Assembly (NCBI RefSeq): GCF_026241105.1 | Contig: NZ_JAPFFT010000008.1 | Coordinates: forward strand, 1-64,000 | DNA length: 64,000 nt | Direction of reading: 5' to 3' | Source of the DNA: Arthrobacter rhizophilus | GTDB taxonomy: Bacteria > Actinomycetota > Actinomycetes > Actinomycetales > Micrococcaceae | Shown here: piece by piece, positions 53,872 to 63,885 of the stretch | Numbering within the stretch: the stretch's first letter is position 1 | Layout of the letters: each line of letters opens with the position of its first letter | Notes under the pieces: model-generated | Databases searched by the model: none | Told to the model about the DNA's origin: nothing | What the model saw: only the letters and a program-made list of their open reading frames with translations | Made by a program: the position numbers and the translations under genes

Positions 53872-54864
53872 ATGTTCTGGACCTCATATTTTCTGGCGGT
53901 CCTTGCTTTGGTGCTGGCATGGCCGGTTCCGGTTCTCTTGTCGCGCGCCGAGTGGCCGGCGCGCGCACCTTTCATGGCCATGGTCCTCTGGCAGGCCATC
54001 GCACTTGCCGGCGGCCTCTCCATGATCGGGGCCATGCTCGTCTACGGACTTGAGCCCATTGGCGACAACCTCATTGCGGGGCTGCGTTCGTTGACCGGCA
54101 TGGTGCTTCACAACGAGCCCACTACGGCGCTGGGCTTCTGGCATTTGTTCGCGCTGTCGGCAGCGGCGCTGCTGAGCGCCCATCTGGTGTTTACCTTGCT
54201 GCTGACGTACGTCAAGATCGAGCGGCAGCGGCGGCGGCACCGTGAACTCCTCGCGCTCCTGGCCTCACCCTCCGACGACGGTCCGGGCACGGTGGTCATC
54301 AACCATGACTCACCCGTTGCCTACTGCCTTCCCGGCGGAGCAAGGTCCGTGACCGTGCTGTCCGATGGCCTGATGGCCGCATTGGAACCTGCTGAGCTCA
54401 GGGCCGTCCTGATCCACGAGAACGCGCATCTCTCACAACGCCACGACCTCCTCTTGTGGGCCTTCGCCGCGTGGCGCCAGGCGCTGCCCTGGTTTCCCAC
54501 CACCCGGCTCGCCCAGGTTGCGGTCAACTCCTTGATCGAGATGCTCGCCGATGACGTGGCGCTGCGCACCGAGAGCAAGGGAACCCTCATCAAGGCGATC
54601 GCGATCGTGGCCAGCGGTTCCGCCCGTCCCGCGGAGCGGGTCTCGCTGCCCGGAACAAGCGCCCCGGACTCTTCCTCTGAAGGCGGCACGTTGAGCGGAA
54701 CCGGCGGTGCCGATTCACCCCGTACGACGGCGTCGCGCGTCAGCAGGCTACTCTCGCCCAAGCCTCCGCTTTCGGCTGCACTTCGCGCCTTGGTCCTCGC
54801 TGCGTCGGCCATGTTGCTCGCCGTGCCCACGGGCCTGCTGATCGTGCCGGGCCTGCTGGGCTAA
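53872..54864 (+). CDS. M56-family BlaR-like membrane metallopeptidase, no sensor domain
   Basis: A 330-residue membrane protease. Hydrophobic helices are seen near 3-22, 33-56, 85-112 and 300-325. The zinc motif HENAH (residues 182-186) and the downstream acidic segment IEMLADDVAL fit the M56 gluzincin pattern. Classical BlaR1/MecR1 carry a C-terminal penicillin-binding sensor domain of about 260 residues; this protein ends after the last helix, like M. tuberculosis BlaR (Rv1845c). It may cleave BlaI after an unknown signal. Follows blaI by 6 bp. Confidence 0.88.
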   Translation: MFWTSYFLAVLALVLAWPVPVLLSRAEWPARAPFMAMVLWQAIALAGGLSMIGAMLVYGLEPIGDNLIAGLRSLTGMVLHNEPTTALGFWHLFALSAAALLSAHLVFTLLLTYVKIERQRRRHRELLALLASPSDDGPGTVVINHDSPVAYCLPGGARSVTVLSDGLMAALEPAELRAVLIHENAHLSQRHDLLLWAFAAWRQALPWFPTTRLAQVAVNSLIEMLADDVALRTESKGTLIKAIAIVASGSARPAERVSLPGTSAPDSSSEGGTLSGTGGADSPRTTASRVSRLLSPKPPLSAALRALVLAASAMLLAVPTGLLIVPGLLG

Positions 54865-54885
54865 GCCGGGCCCCTGAATCGGGCA

Positions 54886-56994
54886 TCAGGCGTCGATGCG
54901 TTCCCGGTCCAGGTCTGCGGCGCCCGCGATGATGAAGTCCTTGCGCGGGGCGACGTCGGAACCCATCAACAGGTCAAAGGTGTCCTCCGCCATCTTGGCA
55001 TTCTCAATCCCCACCTTGCGGAGGGTGCGGTGGCGCGGATCCATGGTGGTCTCGGCAAGCTGCTCGGCATCCATCTCGCCCAGGCCCTTGTAGCGCTGGA
55101 TCGGTTCCTTGTAGCGCTTGCCTTCCTTGGCGAGCCTTGCCAGCAGGACGTGCAGTTCGGCCTCCGAGTACGTGTAGATCATCTCGTTGGCTTTCTGGCC
55201 CGCGTTGATGACCTCCACCCGGTGCAAGGGCGGTACCGCCGCGTACACCCGGCCCTCGTCGATCATCGGACGCATGTACCGGAAGAACAAGGTGAGCAGG
55301 AGCGTGCGGATGTGGGCGCCGTCGACGTCTGCATCGGTCATCAGGATCACTTTGCCGTACCGGGCGGCGTCGATGTCGAAGCTCCGGCCCGACCCTGCAC
55401 CCACCACCTGGATGAGGGCGGCGCACTCTGCGTTGGAGAGCATGTCCCCCACCGAGGCTTTCTGCACGTTCAGGATCTTGCCACGGATGGGCAAGAGCGC
55501 CTGGAAGTCCGAGGACCGTGCAAGCTTGGCGGTACCAAGGGCGGAGTCACCTTCCACGATGAACAACTCGGAGCGTCCGACGTCGTCCGTGCGGCAATCA
55601 GCCAGCTTGGTTGGCATCGACGACGTTTCCAGTGCATTCTTCCGGCGCTGCGTTTCCTTGTGGACGCGGGCCGAAATGCGGGACTTCATCTCGCTGACGA
55701 TTTTCTCGAGCAGCAACGTGGACTGGGCTTTGTCATTGCGGTTCGCCGAGTTCAGGCGCGCCGTGATCTCGTCTTCCACCACCTTGGCAACGATCGCCCT
55801 GACCGCCGACGTGCCCAGGATTTCCTTGGTCTGGCCCTCGAACTGCGGCTCTGCCAGGCGGACAGTCAGCACGGCCGTCAGGCCGGCCAGCACGTCGTCC
55901 TTCTCGATCTTGTCGTTGCCCGCTTTGAGTTTGCGTGAGTTCGTTTCCACGGCCTTGCGGAAGGTCTTCAAGAGTGCCTGCTCGAAGCCGGCCTGGTGCG
56001 TGCCACCCTTGGGCGTGGCGATGATGTTGACGAAGCTCCGCATGGTGGTCTCGTAGCCGATCCCCCAACGCAGCGCGACGTCAACTTCACATTCGCGCTC
56101 CACTTCGGCGATCTTGCTGTGCCCATTCTCGTCAAGGACGGGGACGGTTTCCTTGAACTTGCCCGCACCGTGGAGCCGCCAAATATCAGTGACACCCGAA
56201 TCCGCGGCGAGGAAGTCGACAAACTCGGAAATGCCGCCGTCGTGGTGGAAGACCTCTTCGTGCGGGCCGTCCTCACCGGGCGTGCCGGGGAGGCGGCGCT
56301 CATCGCGCACGGTGAGCTTGAGGCCCGGAACAAGGAAGGAGGTTTGGCGGGCGCGGGCAGCGAGGTCCTCGTGCGAGAACTTCGCGTCCGGGGTGAAGAT
56401 CTGACGGTCCGCCCAGTACCGGATGCGGGTGCCGGTGACACCCCGTTTAGCTTTGCCGACGACGTCGAGCACCGAGCCTTCGACGAACGGTTCAAAGACC
56501 GACGTCGGGCTGGGCTTGGAGCCGGTGTCCTTGAACCGTCCGGGTTCCCCCCGGCGGAACGACATCTGGTAGGTCTTGCCGCCGCGATCCACCTGCACGT
56601 CAAGACGGGCAGAGAGCGCATTCACAACGGACGCGCCAACGCCGTGCAAACCACCCGAAGCCGTGTAGGAGCCGCCACCAAACTTTCCTCCGGCGTGCAG
56701 TTTGGTGAAGACGACCTCGACGCCGGTCAGCCCGGTCTTGGGTTCCAAGTCAACGGGGATGCCGCGGCCGTCGTCGTGGATTTCCACCGAATTGTCAGCG
56801 TGCAGGATGATTTGGATGTCGTGGCCGAAGCCCGCCAGCGCTTCGTCGACTGAGTTGTCGATGATCTCCCACAGGCAATGCATGAGGCCGCGGGAGTCGG
56901 TGGAGCCGATGTACATGCCCGGACGCTTGCGGACCGCTTCGAGGCCTTCCAGGACTGATAGGTGCCGGGCGTTGTATTCAGAACTCGGTGCCAC
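54886..56994 (-). CDS. parE: DNA topoisomerase IV subunit B
   Basis: ATPase subunit of topoisomerase IV, 702 residues. GHKL domain: IIDNSVDEALAGFG, EIHDDGRGIPVDLEPKTG and ASGGLHGVGASVVNALSARL; the TOPRIM domain shows LFIVEGDSALGTAKLA and VILMTDADVDGAHIR. The GTG at 56994 gives the expected opening (APSSEYNARHLSVLEGLEA) after GAAGGAG; a frame reaching 57102 exists but its N-terminus looks non-coding. GyrB is not in this window, so the ParE assignment rests on the presence of parC and on overall resemblance. Confidence 0.88.
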   Translation of the reverse strand: MAPSSEYNARHLSVLEGLEAVRKRPGMYIGSTDSRGLMHCLWEIIDNSVDEALAGFGHDIQIILHADNSVEIHDDGRGIPVDLEPKTGLTGVEVVFTKLHAGGKFGGGSYTASGGLHGVGASVVNALSARLDVQVDRGGKTYQMSFRRGEPGRFKDTGSKPSPTSVFEPFVEGSVLDVVGKAKRGVTGTRIRYWADRQIFTPDAKFSHEDLAARARQTSFLVPGLKLTVRDERRLPGTPGEDGPHEEVFHHDGGISEFVDFLAADSGVTDIWRLHGAGKFKETVPVLDENGHSKIAEVERECEVDVALRWGIGYETTMRSFVNIIATPKGGTHQAGFEQALLKTFRKAVETNSRKLKAGNDKIEKDDVLAGLTAVLTVRLAEPQFEGQTKEILGTSAVRAIVAKVVEDEITARLNSANRNDKAQSTLLLEKIVSEMKSRISARVHKETQRRKNALETSSMPTKLADCRTDDVGRSELFIVEGDSALGTAKLARSSDFQALLPIRGKILNVQKASVGDMLSNAECAALIQVVGAGSGRSFDIDAARYGKVILMTDADVDGAHIRTLLLTLFFRYMRPMIDEGRVYAAVPPLHRVEVINAGQKANEMIYTYSEAELHVLLARLAKEGKRYKEPIQRYKGLGEMDAEQLAETTMDPRHRTLRKVGIENAKMAEDTFDLLMGSDVAPRKDFIIAGAADLDRERIDA

Positions 56995-57215
56995 GGGCGG
57001 GGCGCTCCTTCGGGGTGTAACAGACGCAAATAAGGCTTCTCCTAGGCTAGTCGCCCCGAAGCAAAGACGGGTGCTGCCACTCCCAATCGTGCCGGACGCC
57101 ACTTCCCAGTGTTACGCACATGTGATACGCGGACAGCGAACGTGACCCATCCTTGCCATGGTTTCGCTTCGAATGCTGGTTATATGGATACACAGAACTA
57201 CTAAGGAGGCCGAAC

Positions 57216-57437
57216 ATGACAACAGCAGTTGCAGACCGCACACTCAATGCACTCGACCGGTGCGACCGTTGCGGAGCCCAGGCATATGTCCGCGTTGTAC
57301 TCGAGTCCTCCGGCGGTGAGCTGCTCTTCTGCGGCCACCACGCACGTGCAATAGAGGCCACGCTGCGGCCGATGACCTCGGACTGGCATGACGAAACGGG
57401 TCGCCTTCAGGAGAAGGAACCCGTCCTGGCCGACTAG
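57216..57437 (+). CDS. DUF7455 small zinc-binding protein
   Basis: A 73-residue actinobacterial protein. CDRCGAQAYVRVVL and LLFCGHHARAIEATL supply a Cys4/His-type zinc site. ATG at 57216 follows AAGGAGG, a near-perfect ribosome site 7 bases upstream, so the longer frame is rejected. Usually found near rpoD or parE in relatives; function unknown. Confidence 0.85.
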   Translation: MTTAVADRTLNALDRCDRCGAQAYVRVVLESSGGELLFCGHHARAIEATLRPMTSDWHDETGRLQEKEPVLAD

Positions 57438-57490
57438 CCATCCATGGCCGGCCACAGGCCCGCCCGGTTGACAAAATTTCACAGAGATTG

Positions 57491-57520
57491 CGAGGCCCCT
57501 CCGGACGGAGGGGCCTCGCT
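57491..57520. terminator. bidirectional hairpin terminator
   Basis: GCGAGGCCCCTCC and GGAGGGGCCTCGC form a perfect 13-bp stem with a GGAC loop between two convergent genes. On the paiB side it is followed by AATCTCTG, without a T run, so efficiency is uncertain. Confidence 0.75.
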
Positions 57521-57594
57521 GCATTAACCTTGCTGCGTTAACTCAGTGGCGGCATAGAGGAAGCGCCGATTAACAGGGAAACTGTCTCCGTGCC

Positions 57595-58245
57595 CTACGC
57601 GAAGCCGGCGACCGGGCGTGGTCTTTCCTGCCTGGCTCGCGCGACGTCGGCGGAGGCCTCTGCTTGCCCGCGCGCCTGAAGGCCAGCAATCACGCCGTCA
57701 ATGTCCGTGTCAGGTCGGTTTTGGCTAAGTTTGGCTTTGGCTTCGATCCTCGTGATCAATAATTCGACGCCAACGATGGCTCGCAATTGACCCGCGACGT
57801 AACGCTCCGGCGCATCGTCCACGGACCACGGTCGCTCAAAGGGGGCTTCGTTGAGCCCGGTCAGCCGCCGGACCTGGTTGCCGAGCCACGCCACGTCGTC
57901 ATGGACGGCGAGCGTTCCGTAGACGTGGGCTGTGGAGTAGTTCCACGTCGGGACGACACGTCCGTGTTCGGCTTTGGAGGCGTACCACGAAGGCGAGACA
58001 TAGGCATCCGCACCTTGGATGATGACAAGTGATTCTCCGATCGCCGGCTCGGACCATTGCGTGTTGGTTCTGGCGAGGTGTCCGTGCAACGCGCCGTGTT
58101 CGCCGATCGAAGGATCGTAGACGAAGGGCACGAAACTGGCGAGCAGGCCTCGCTGGGTCATGGTGACTAAGTTCCCAGCGACCGGCCGCATGAGGAGCTC
58201 ATGGATGGCGTCGGTGCCGGCTTGGAAGTGCGCTGGAATGTACAT
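57595..58245 (-). CDS. FMN-binding negative transcriptional regulator, PaiB-like
   Basis: A 216-residue split-barrel FMN-binding protein of the PaiB family (B. subtilis repressor of sporulation and degradative enzyme genes; activity in others uncertain). MYIPAHFQAGTDAIHELLMR, GALHGHLARTNTQW, VVPTWNYSTAHVYG and the ERYVAGQLRAIVGVELLITR segment are all family-like. The ATG at 58245 is preceded by AGAAGAAG. Lies downstream of the EamA relic, 47 bp away, on the same strand. Confidence 0.87.
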   Translation of the reverse strand: MYIPAHFQAGTDAIHELLMRPVAGNLVTMTQRGLLASFVPFVYDPSIGEHGALHGHLARTNTQWSEPAIGESLVIIQGADAYVSPSWYASKAEHGRVVPTWNYSTAHVYGTLAVHDDVAWLGNQVRRLTGLNEAPFERPWSVDDAPERYVAGQLRAIVGVELLITRIEAKAKLSQNRPDTDIDGVIAGLQARGQAEASADVARARQERPRPVAGFA

Positions 58246-58292
58246 GGGGTTCTTCTTCTTCGGAGTAGGGGGATCTTGATGTCCGTTGGCCG

Positions 58293-59235
58293 TTAGCGAT
58301 TCTGGTTCGCAGGCTGCGGATTGAGCCGGACGCGGACGGCGACGCCGGCGCAAAGGATGACGGCGATTCCACCGACGATTGTGGTCCAGCCCAGGGTTTC
58401 GCCGAGCAGCAATCCTGCCCAACAGATGCTCAGCAAGGGTTGGACGAGTTGTATCTGGCTGGCCTTGGCCATGGGTCCAATGGCGAGACCCCGGTACCAG
58501 GCGAAGAAGCCGAGCAACATGCTAACGATTCCGAGGTAGGCAAAAGCAGCCCACTGAACCGGTGAAGCTGACGGTGGCTGCTGGGCCATGGAGACCGCCG
58601 TCAGGCCGGCCATCAACGGCAATGCCAGCACGAGCGCCCAGGATACGGTCTGCCATGCGCCCAGTTCGCGTGCGAGCAGGCCCCCTTCGGCGTAACCGAT
58701 AGCCGCGGCAATGACGGCACCGAGGAGCAGCAATGACGGCACCGAGGAGCAGCAAGTCCGCCCAGTTCAGCTGCCCGGGCCCGCCGGACTGCGCTGGGTG
58801 ACCTGCCTGCGATAGGGCGAATGCAATGGCCGCAATGGCTCCCACGGCTGTGACCAGCCAGAAAGCGATCGGCGGGTGCTCACCTCCGCGCAGCACTGCC
58901 GCGGTTGCCGTCGCGGCCGGCAATAAAGCGATGACGACGGCACCGTGACTGGCCGGCGTCGTCATGAGGGCGAATGAGGTGAGCAACGGGAAGCCGACAA
59001 CAATCCCGGCAGCGACCACCGCGAGCCGCGCCCATTGCTTGCCCCGAGGAAGTCGCTGCTTGGTGAGCGAAAGGGCACACATCGCGAGAACCCCTGCGAC
59101 GACGGCACGACCCGAGCCGATGAACAGGGGTGACAGGCCAGCAACCGCTACTCGGGTGAAGGGAACAGTGAACGAGAACGCCGCTACTCCCAGAAGGCTC
59201 CACCAAAGGCCTGTGGCCGGAAGGAACGGTATCAC
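58293..59235 (-). pseudogene. EamA/DMT-family transporter, broken by a tandem duplication
   Basis: Membrane protein of the drug/metabolite transporter superfamily, which would be about 306 residues with ten helices. The frame runs from a likely GTG at 59235 (VIPFLPATGLWW) to the strand ADLLLLGAVIAA and then goes out of frame at a perfect 22-bp direct duplication (58709-58730 and 58731-58752). After the second copy the original frame returns as LLLLGAVIAAAIGYAEGG to the stop at 58293. Removing one copy restores an intact 307-codon frame. Could be a recent loss, a phase-variable switch or an assembly error. An ATG at 59274 would overlap the start of the divergent regulator. Confidence 0.88.
58709..58752. 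repeat. 22-bp perfect tandem duplication inside the EamA gene
   Basis: Two exact adjacent copies. Because 22 is not a multiple of 3 it shifts the frame by one base, and it is the only change needed to explain the break in the transporter gene. Confidence 0.95.
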
Positions 59236-59249
59236 TGGGCGAATTAGCG

Positions 59250-59263
59250 TAGTAGCGCTACTA
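59250..59263. promoter_or_regulatory. palindromic operator TAGTAGCGCTACTA
   Basis: A perfect 14-bp palindrome in the 37-bp gap between the EamA relic and the MocR gene. Its right end overlaps TACTAT (59259-59264), the best -10 for the MocR gene, 8 bases before its ATG. Likely target of the adjacent GntR-type domain. Confidence 0.65.
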
Positions 59264-59272
59264 TTGTCTCTC

Positions 59273-60685
59273 ATGAACCACGATAGCAGTTCCCGGATTG
59301 TGACGCGACTGCGCGAATGGATCGCGGGGGCGGCGCCGGGATCCCGGCTGCCGTCCACGCGGTCGCTGGTTGCCGAGTACCAGGCCAGCCCCGTGACGGT
59401 GCAGAAGGCCCTGCAAGCGCTCACTTCCCAGGGCTTGATTGAGAGCAGGCCCGGCGTCGGGACCTTTGTGCGGGCCGTCCGGACTGCGCGGCCGTCGGAT
59501 TACGGCTGGCAGACTTCGGCGCTGCGCGCACCGCAGGCACCTCCCCGCTCGGCCTCCACAACGATGCGCAGCACCTCGAACGATGTCATTGCTTTCCACT
59601 CCGGCTACCCGGACCGTGAACTCCTTCCGGAGCGCCTTGTGCGGGCCGCGCTCACCCGGGCTGCCCGGGGAGACGCGGCGTTGTCTCGACCACCCGCGGC
59701 GGGGCTTCCCGAGTTGCAGTCCTGGTTCGCGCACGAACTAGGCTCCGCGACCCAGGCAGGGCTCACCCCGCCAACGCCGAGCGACGTCATCGTGCTGCCA
59801 GGAAGCCAAGGCGGTCTCAGCTCGATATTTAGTGCGTTGGTGGGCCACGGGCAGCCACTGCTGATGGAATCCCCGAGCTACTGGGGAGCCATTCTGGCCG
59901 CGACGCAAGCGGGAGTCCGCATTGTTCCGGTGCCTAGCGGGCCCGATGGGCCCGACCCGGAAGAATTGGCCGGGGCCTTTGAGGAGACCGGCGCACGCCT
60001 GTTTTACGCACAACCGAATTACGCGAACCCCACCGGAGCGCAATGGCCCGCCCGACGAGGCGAGCAGGTTCTGGACGTGGTGCGCGCGAACGGCGCGTTC
60101 CTGGTGGAGGACGACTGGGCGCACGATTTCGGCATCACTTCGGCTCCCATGCCTATCGCCGCACGTGACGATTCCGGGCATGTCGTCTATCTGCGCTCCC
60201 TCACGAAAAGCGTTTCCCCGGCCATCCGTGTTGCTGCCGTCATCGCACGCGGCCCGGCCCGCGAACGCATCCTTGCAGACCGGGCCGCAGAGTCAATGTA
60301 TGTCAGCGGGTTGCTCCAGGCTGCAGCACTCGATGTCGTCACGCAGCCGGCCTGGCAGACGCATCTGCGCAGCCTTCGCCATCAGCTTCAATCCCGCCGC
60401 GACCTTCTGATCACGAGCCTGCGCGAACACGCCCCGCAAGCCCACATCAGCCAGATCCCCAAGGGAGGGCTGAACGTCTGGGCACGCCTGCCTGACGGGA
60501 CCGACCTCGAAAGGCTGACCCTGGATTGCGAGAGTGCGGGGGTGATGATCGCCGTCGGCAACGAGTGGTTCCCGGCTGAACCTGCAGGTCCGTTCATCCG
60601 GCTCAACTATGCCGGCCCCAACCCGTCCGCCTTCCCGGAAGGGACGAGGATCCTCGGCCAAGCACTCGAACGAAACAAGCGTTAG
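59273..60685 (+). CDS. MocR-type regulator (GntR DNA-binding domain plus PLP aminotransferase domain)
   Basis: A 470-residue transcription factor. The GntR winged helix (about 5-70, RLPSTRSLVAEYQASPVTVQ; LIESRPGVGTFVRAV) is followed by a fold-type I aminotransferase-like domain (about 110-470) with the PLP-binding Lys in RSLTKSVSPAIR, PNYANPTGAQWP and LVEDDWAHDF. Members sense PLP, amino acids or polyamines. It faces a DMT-family transporter gene, the usual layout for a local regulator of efflux or uptake. The long frame back to 58964 is antisense to that transporter and not real. Confidence 0.9.
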   Translation: MNHDSSSRIVTRLREWIAGAAPGSRLPSTRSLVAEYQASPVTVQKALQALTSQGLIESRPGVGTFVRAVRTARPSDYGWQTSALRAPQAPPRSASTTMRSTSNDVIAFHSGYPDRELLPERLVRAALTRAARGDAALSRPPAAGLPELQSWFAHELGSATQAGLTPPTPSDVIVLPGSQGGLSSIFSALVGHGQPLLMESPSYWGAILAATQAGVRIVPVPSGPDGPDPEELAGAFEETGARLFYAQPNYANPTGAQWPARRGEQVLDVVRANGAFLVEDDWAHDFGITSAPMPIAARDDSGHVVYLRSLTKSVSPAIRVAAVIARGPARERILADRAAESMYVSGLLQAAALDVVTQPAWQTHLRSLRHQLQSRRDLLITSLREHAPQAHISQIPKGGLNVWARLPDGTDLERLTLDCESAGVMIAVGNEWFPAEPAGPFIRLNYAGPNPSAFPEGTRILGQALERNKR

Positions 60686-60690
60686 GACAA

Positions 60691-60730
60691 GAAAATGGAC
60701 CCCCGGAAGATCATCCGAGGGTCCATTTTC
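60691..60730. terminator. bidirectional Rho-independent terminator
   Basis: AAAATGGACCCCCGGA and TCCGAGGGTCCATTTT form a 16-bp stem with one mismatch and an AGATCA-type loop, with A and T runs at either foot, so it works for both the MocR gene and rpoD. Confidence 0.88.
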
Positions 60731-60770
60731 GCGGAAGCCTTGCACCGCTTAGGGCAGGGCGTCCGTTGCT

Positions 60771-62066
<1,296 letters not shown>

Positions 62067-62195
62067 AGAAAACCTTTCTAGCGGCGGTCTGTGGAATCAC
62101 CATGGGGGCAACACCACTATGACCCTGTCAAGTCCGCGATGAACATCAAATGCCATCGCCGACCGCAGAGTCTTTAGATACAACTCCCGACGACG

Positions 62196-62228
62196 CCTAA
62201 ATGTTCCCTAGGTTCAGGGACATTTAGG
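62196..62228. promoter_or_regulatory. hairpin in the rpoD leader region
   Basis: CCTAAATGTTCCCT pairs with AGGGACATTTAGG (one bulged T) across a 6-base loop. On the rpoD strand no T run follows. Could be an attenuator, operator or the end of the DUF4192 transcript. Confidence 0.45.
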
Positions 62229-62362
62229 GCACTTGAAACACGGACCCAACCGGGTCTCGGCAACCATTGTCTCACGGTTTTGTATTCCGGAGGTCGATAT
62301 CGGCCACCTTGCGGACAATTACGCGTCGGCGGATTTCCCGCGGTGACACGCCCCGGCGTCTA

Positions 62363-62399
62363 CAGGTCGGATGCCTGTCTTCAGGTCGGGTCCTGTCTT
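62363..62399. repeat. imperfect 19/18-bp tandem repeat
   Basis: CAGGTCGGATGCCTGTCTT (62363-62381) is followed directly by CAGGTCGGGTCCTGTCTT (62382-62399), which differs by one indel and one substitution-like change. Just downstream of the DUF4192 stop. Confidence 0.6.
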
Positions 62400-62429
62400 C
62401 ACGTAGCAGCACGACGTCACGGCTTCTCG

Positions 62430-63722
62430 TCACGCAGCCTCCCCACCGAACTTCCGCCACGCTGAGGTCTTGCTTTTCGCCCAGCCGCACACGGTGCCGC
62501 GCCGCACCACCTCCGCAAGTAGTTCTGCGAGTCGATAGCCCTGTTGTTCGGCGTCCGCTCGCGAAAAGAACTCGTCGGCGAACGAACCGCTCCCCTGGCA
62601 CCATTGAATCCACCCTCGGATCGTGAGCGCGGCAGCGCGTCCCTCGCCACCGCCGCGCCGCGAGAGCCTCGCCAGAACCCGGTCCAAGGCGGACAGCCGT
62701 TCCCAGTCCGGGTTATCCGGGTAGAGTCCCAGCAGCACGTCCCCATACCGCAAGGCGTTGATATCAGCAGCCGCGGTCCTCGGAGGCTTCCCTCTTGGTG
62801 CCGTCCCTCCGGCTGGCGACTTCCCTGCTGCAGGGGATTTCCCTACTGCCGGAGACGTCCCTTTTGCTTGCGGGAGGGGACGAAGTCCAGGCGGAATGAG
62901 CAAGGCTTCTTCGTCATCGCCCTCGGGAGAAAAGAAGCGGAAGGCCTCCGCACCGCCGCGGGCGACGCCTTGCCCTGCAGCCGCCAGGACCACTACGGCG
63001 TCGCGCCACGCCGGGACCCGCAGGCTCGCCCGGAGGAACGCCGCAGCCTCAAGGTCGATTTCTTCGGGAAGACCGGAGTCGAGGACCCGTATCCACACAT
63101 CCAGCATTTCTTCGAACGTCTTTTTGCTTTGCCACCTTCGAAGCATCTCCTCAAGGGTGGCGGCTTCCGCACCCAAGAACTCCGGATCAACGGCCGGTTC
63201 GTCCTCCGGCCCCAGCAACCGGGGTGACTCCCTGACGCTGCTCCCCCTGAAAACCATTTCGGCGTTGAGCCTGCTGTCGAGGATCTGGTCCACTGGACGC
63301 CCAGGGATAGGGCAACACGAGACGTCGGTACAGAACGCGCTGCGCCAGTACTCGGAACCAATAAACCAGGCGTCCCGGAGCGCTCGGCCGCGGCGGGCCA
63401 GGACGAGTTCCAGTGCCTCCAGCAGCGGCACGTTGCCCCGCACAATGCCTCCATCTTCCCAGCCGTCGTCGCTGAAAAATGCCAAGAGTGCTCCGTCGGC
63501 GTCATGGTCCGCTTCCAAGTATTCGGCGATCCTCCGTGAGTACACTGCGAGCACCCTTTCGGATCTGTCCGGCGGAAGGTCCACTCGCAGGGTGGCGCCT
63601 AGCGTCTGGCCGCGCAAAGTGATGGCCACGAGACTCTCCTTTGGCCAGTGCCCCAATGCGTGGGGAATGAAGCCCAGAATGTCCTCGGGCCGGGAGATGG
63701 TTACACGGTTGTCTGCTGTCAT
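62430..63722 (-). CDS. DUF4192 domain-containing protein
   Basis: A 430-residue actinobacterial protein, function unknown. ISRPEDILGFIPHALGHWPK and SLVAITLRGQTLGATLRVDL form the family opening; VLLGLYPDNPDWERLSALDR and ALTIRGWIQWCQGSGSFADE the C-terminal part. A linker of imperfect GKSPA-type repeats (about 290-325) separates the halves. No ribosome site is evident before the ATG. It is usually encoded near rpoD in relatives. Probably soluble. Confidence 0.87.
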   Translation of the reverse strand: MTADNRVTISRPEDILGFIPHALGHWPKESLVAITLRGQTLGATLRVDLPPDRSERVLAVYSRRIAEYLEADHDADGALLAFFSDDGWEDGGIVRGNVPLLEALELVLARRGRALRDAWFIGSEYWRSAFCTDVSCCPIPGRPVDQILDSRLNAEMVFRGSSVRESPRLLGPEDEPAVDPEFLGAEAATLEEMLRRWQSKKTFEEMLDVWIRVLDSGLPEEIDLEAAAFLRASLRVPAWRDAVVVLAAAGQGVARGGAEAFRFFSPEGDDEEALLIPPGLRPLPQAKGTSPAVGKSPAAGKSPAGGTAPRGKPPRTAAADINALRYGDVLLGLYPDNPDWERLSALDRVLARLSRRGGGEGRAAALTIRGWIQWCQGSGSFADEFFSRADAEQQGYRLAELLAEVVRRGTVCGWAKSKTSAWRKFGGEAA

Positions 63723-63885
63723 GAATCCAGCATCGGCAGCAATAGGCGGCGACGGCAGGCCTCATTTGCCCTATGTGGACAAAGGTTCCAGCGACTGCCT
63801 GTGGAGGAACACTTCCGCTGTCTGCACTACGACGCCTCCCGACGAAAGGCGGGCCACCGCGAAAGGAAGCCACGGCGGAAGCAGG
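63723..63885. other. 163-bp gap between the DUF4192 gene and the edge frame
   Basis: The leader of the DUF4192 gene; no convincing promoter, hairpin or gene is seen here, apart from a frame on the same strand that overlaps the DUF4192 start and looks like a shadow. Confidence 0.4.

Larger units (their letters stand above)
62067..62429. other. 363-bp region between rpoD and DUF4192 genes
   Basis: Holds the rpoD leader, a strong hairpin (62196-62228) and an imperfect tandem repeat (62363-62399). A TTGACA (62132-62127, rpoD strand) has no matching -10 at a proper distance. An Arg-rich frame on the rpoD strand (62272-62613) overlaps the DUF4192 gene and looks spurious. I see no other gene. Confidence 0.7.

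Noticed and set aside
62272-62613. A 113-codon frame between rpoD and the DUF4192 gene
   Set aside because: About a quarter of its residues are Arg, about half of it overlaps the DUF4192 gene in another frame, and it lacks a ribosome site.
62780-62880. CRISPR-like repeats inside the DUF4192 gene
   Set aside because: They are imperfect in-frame repeats coding for a GKSPA-rich linker, with no regular spacers.
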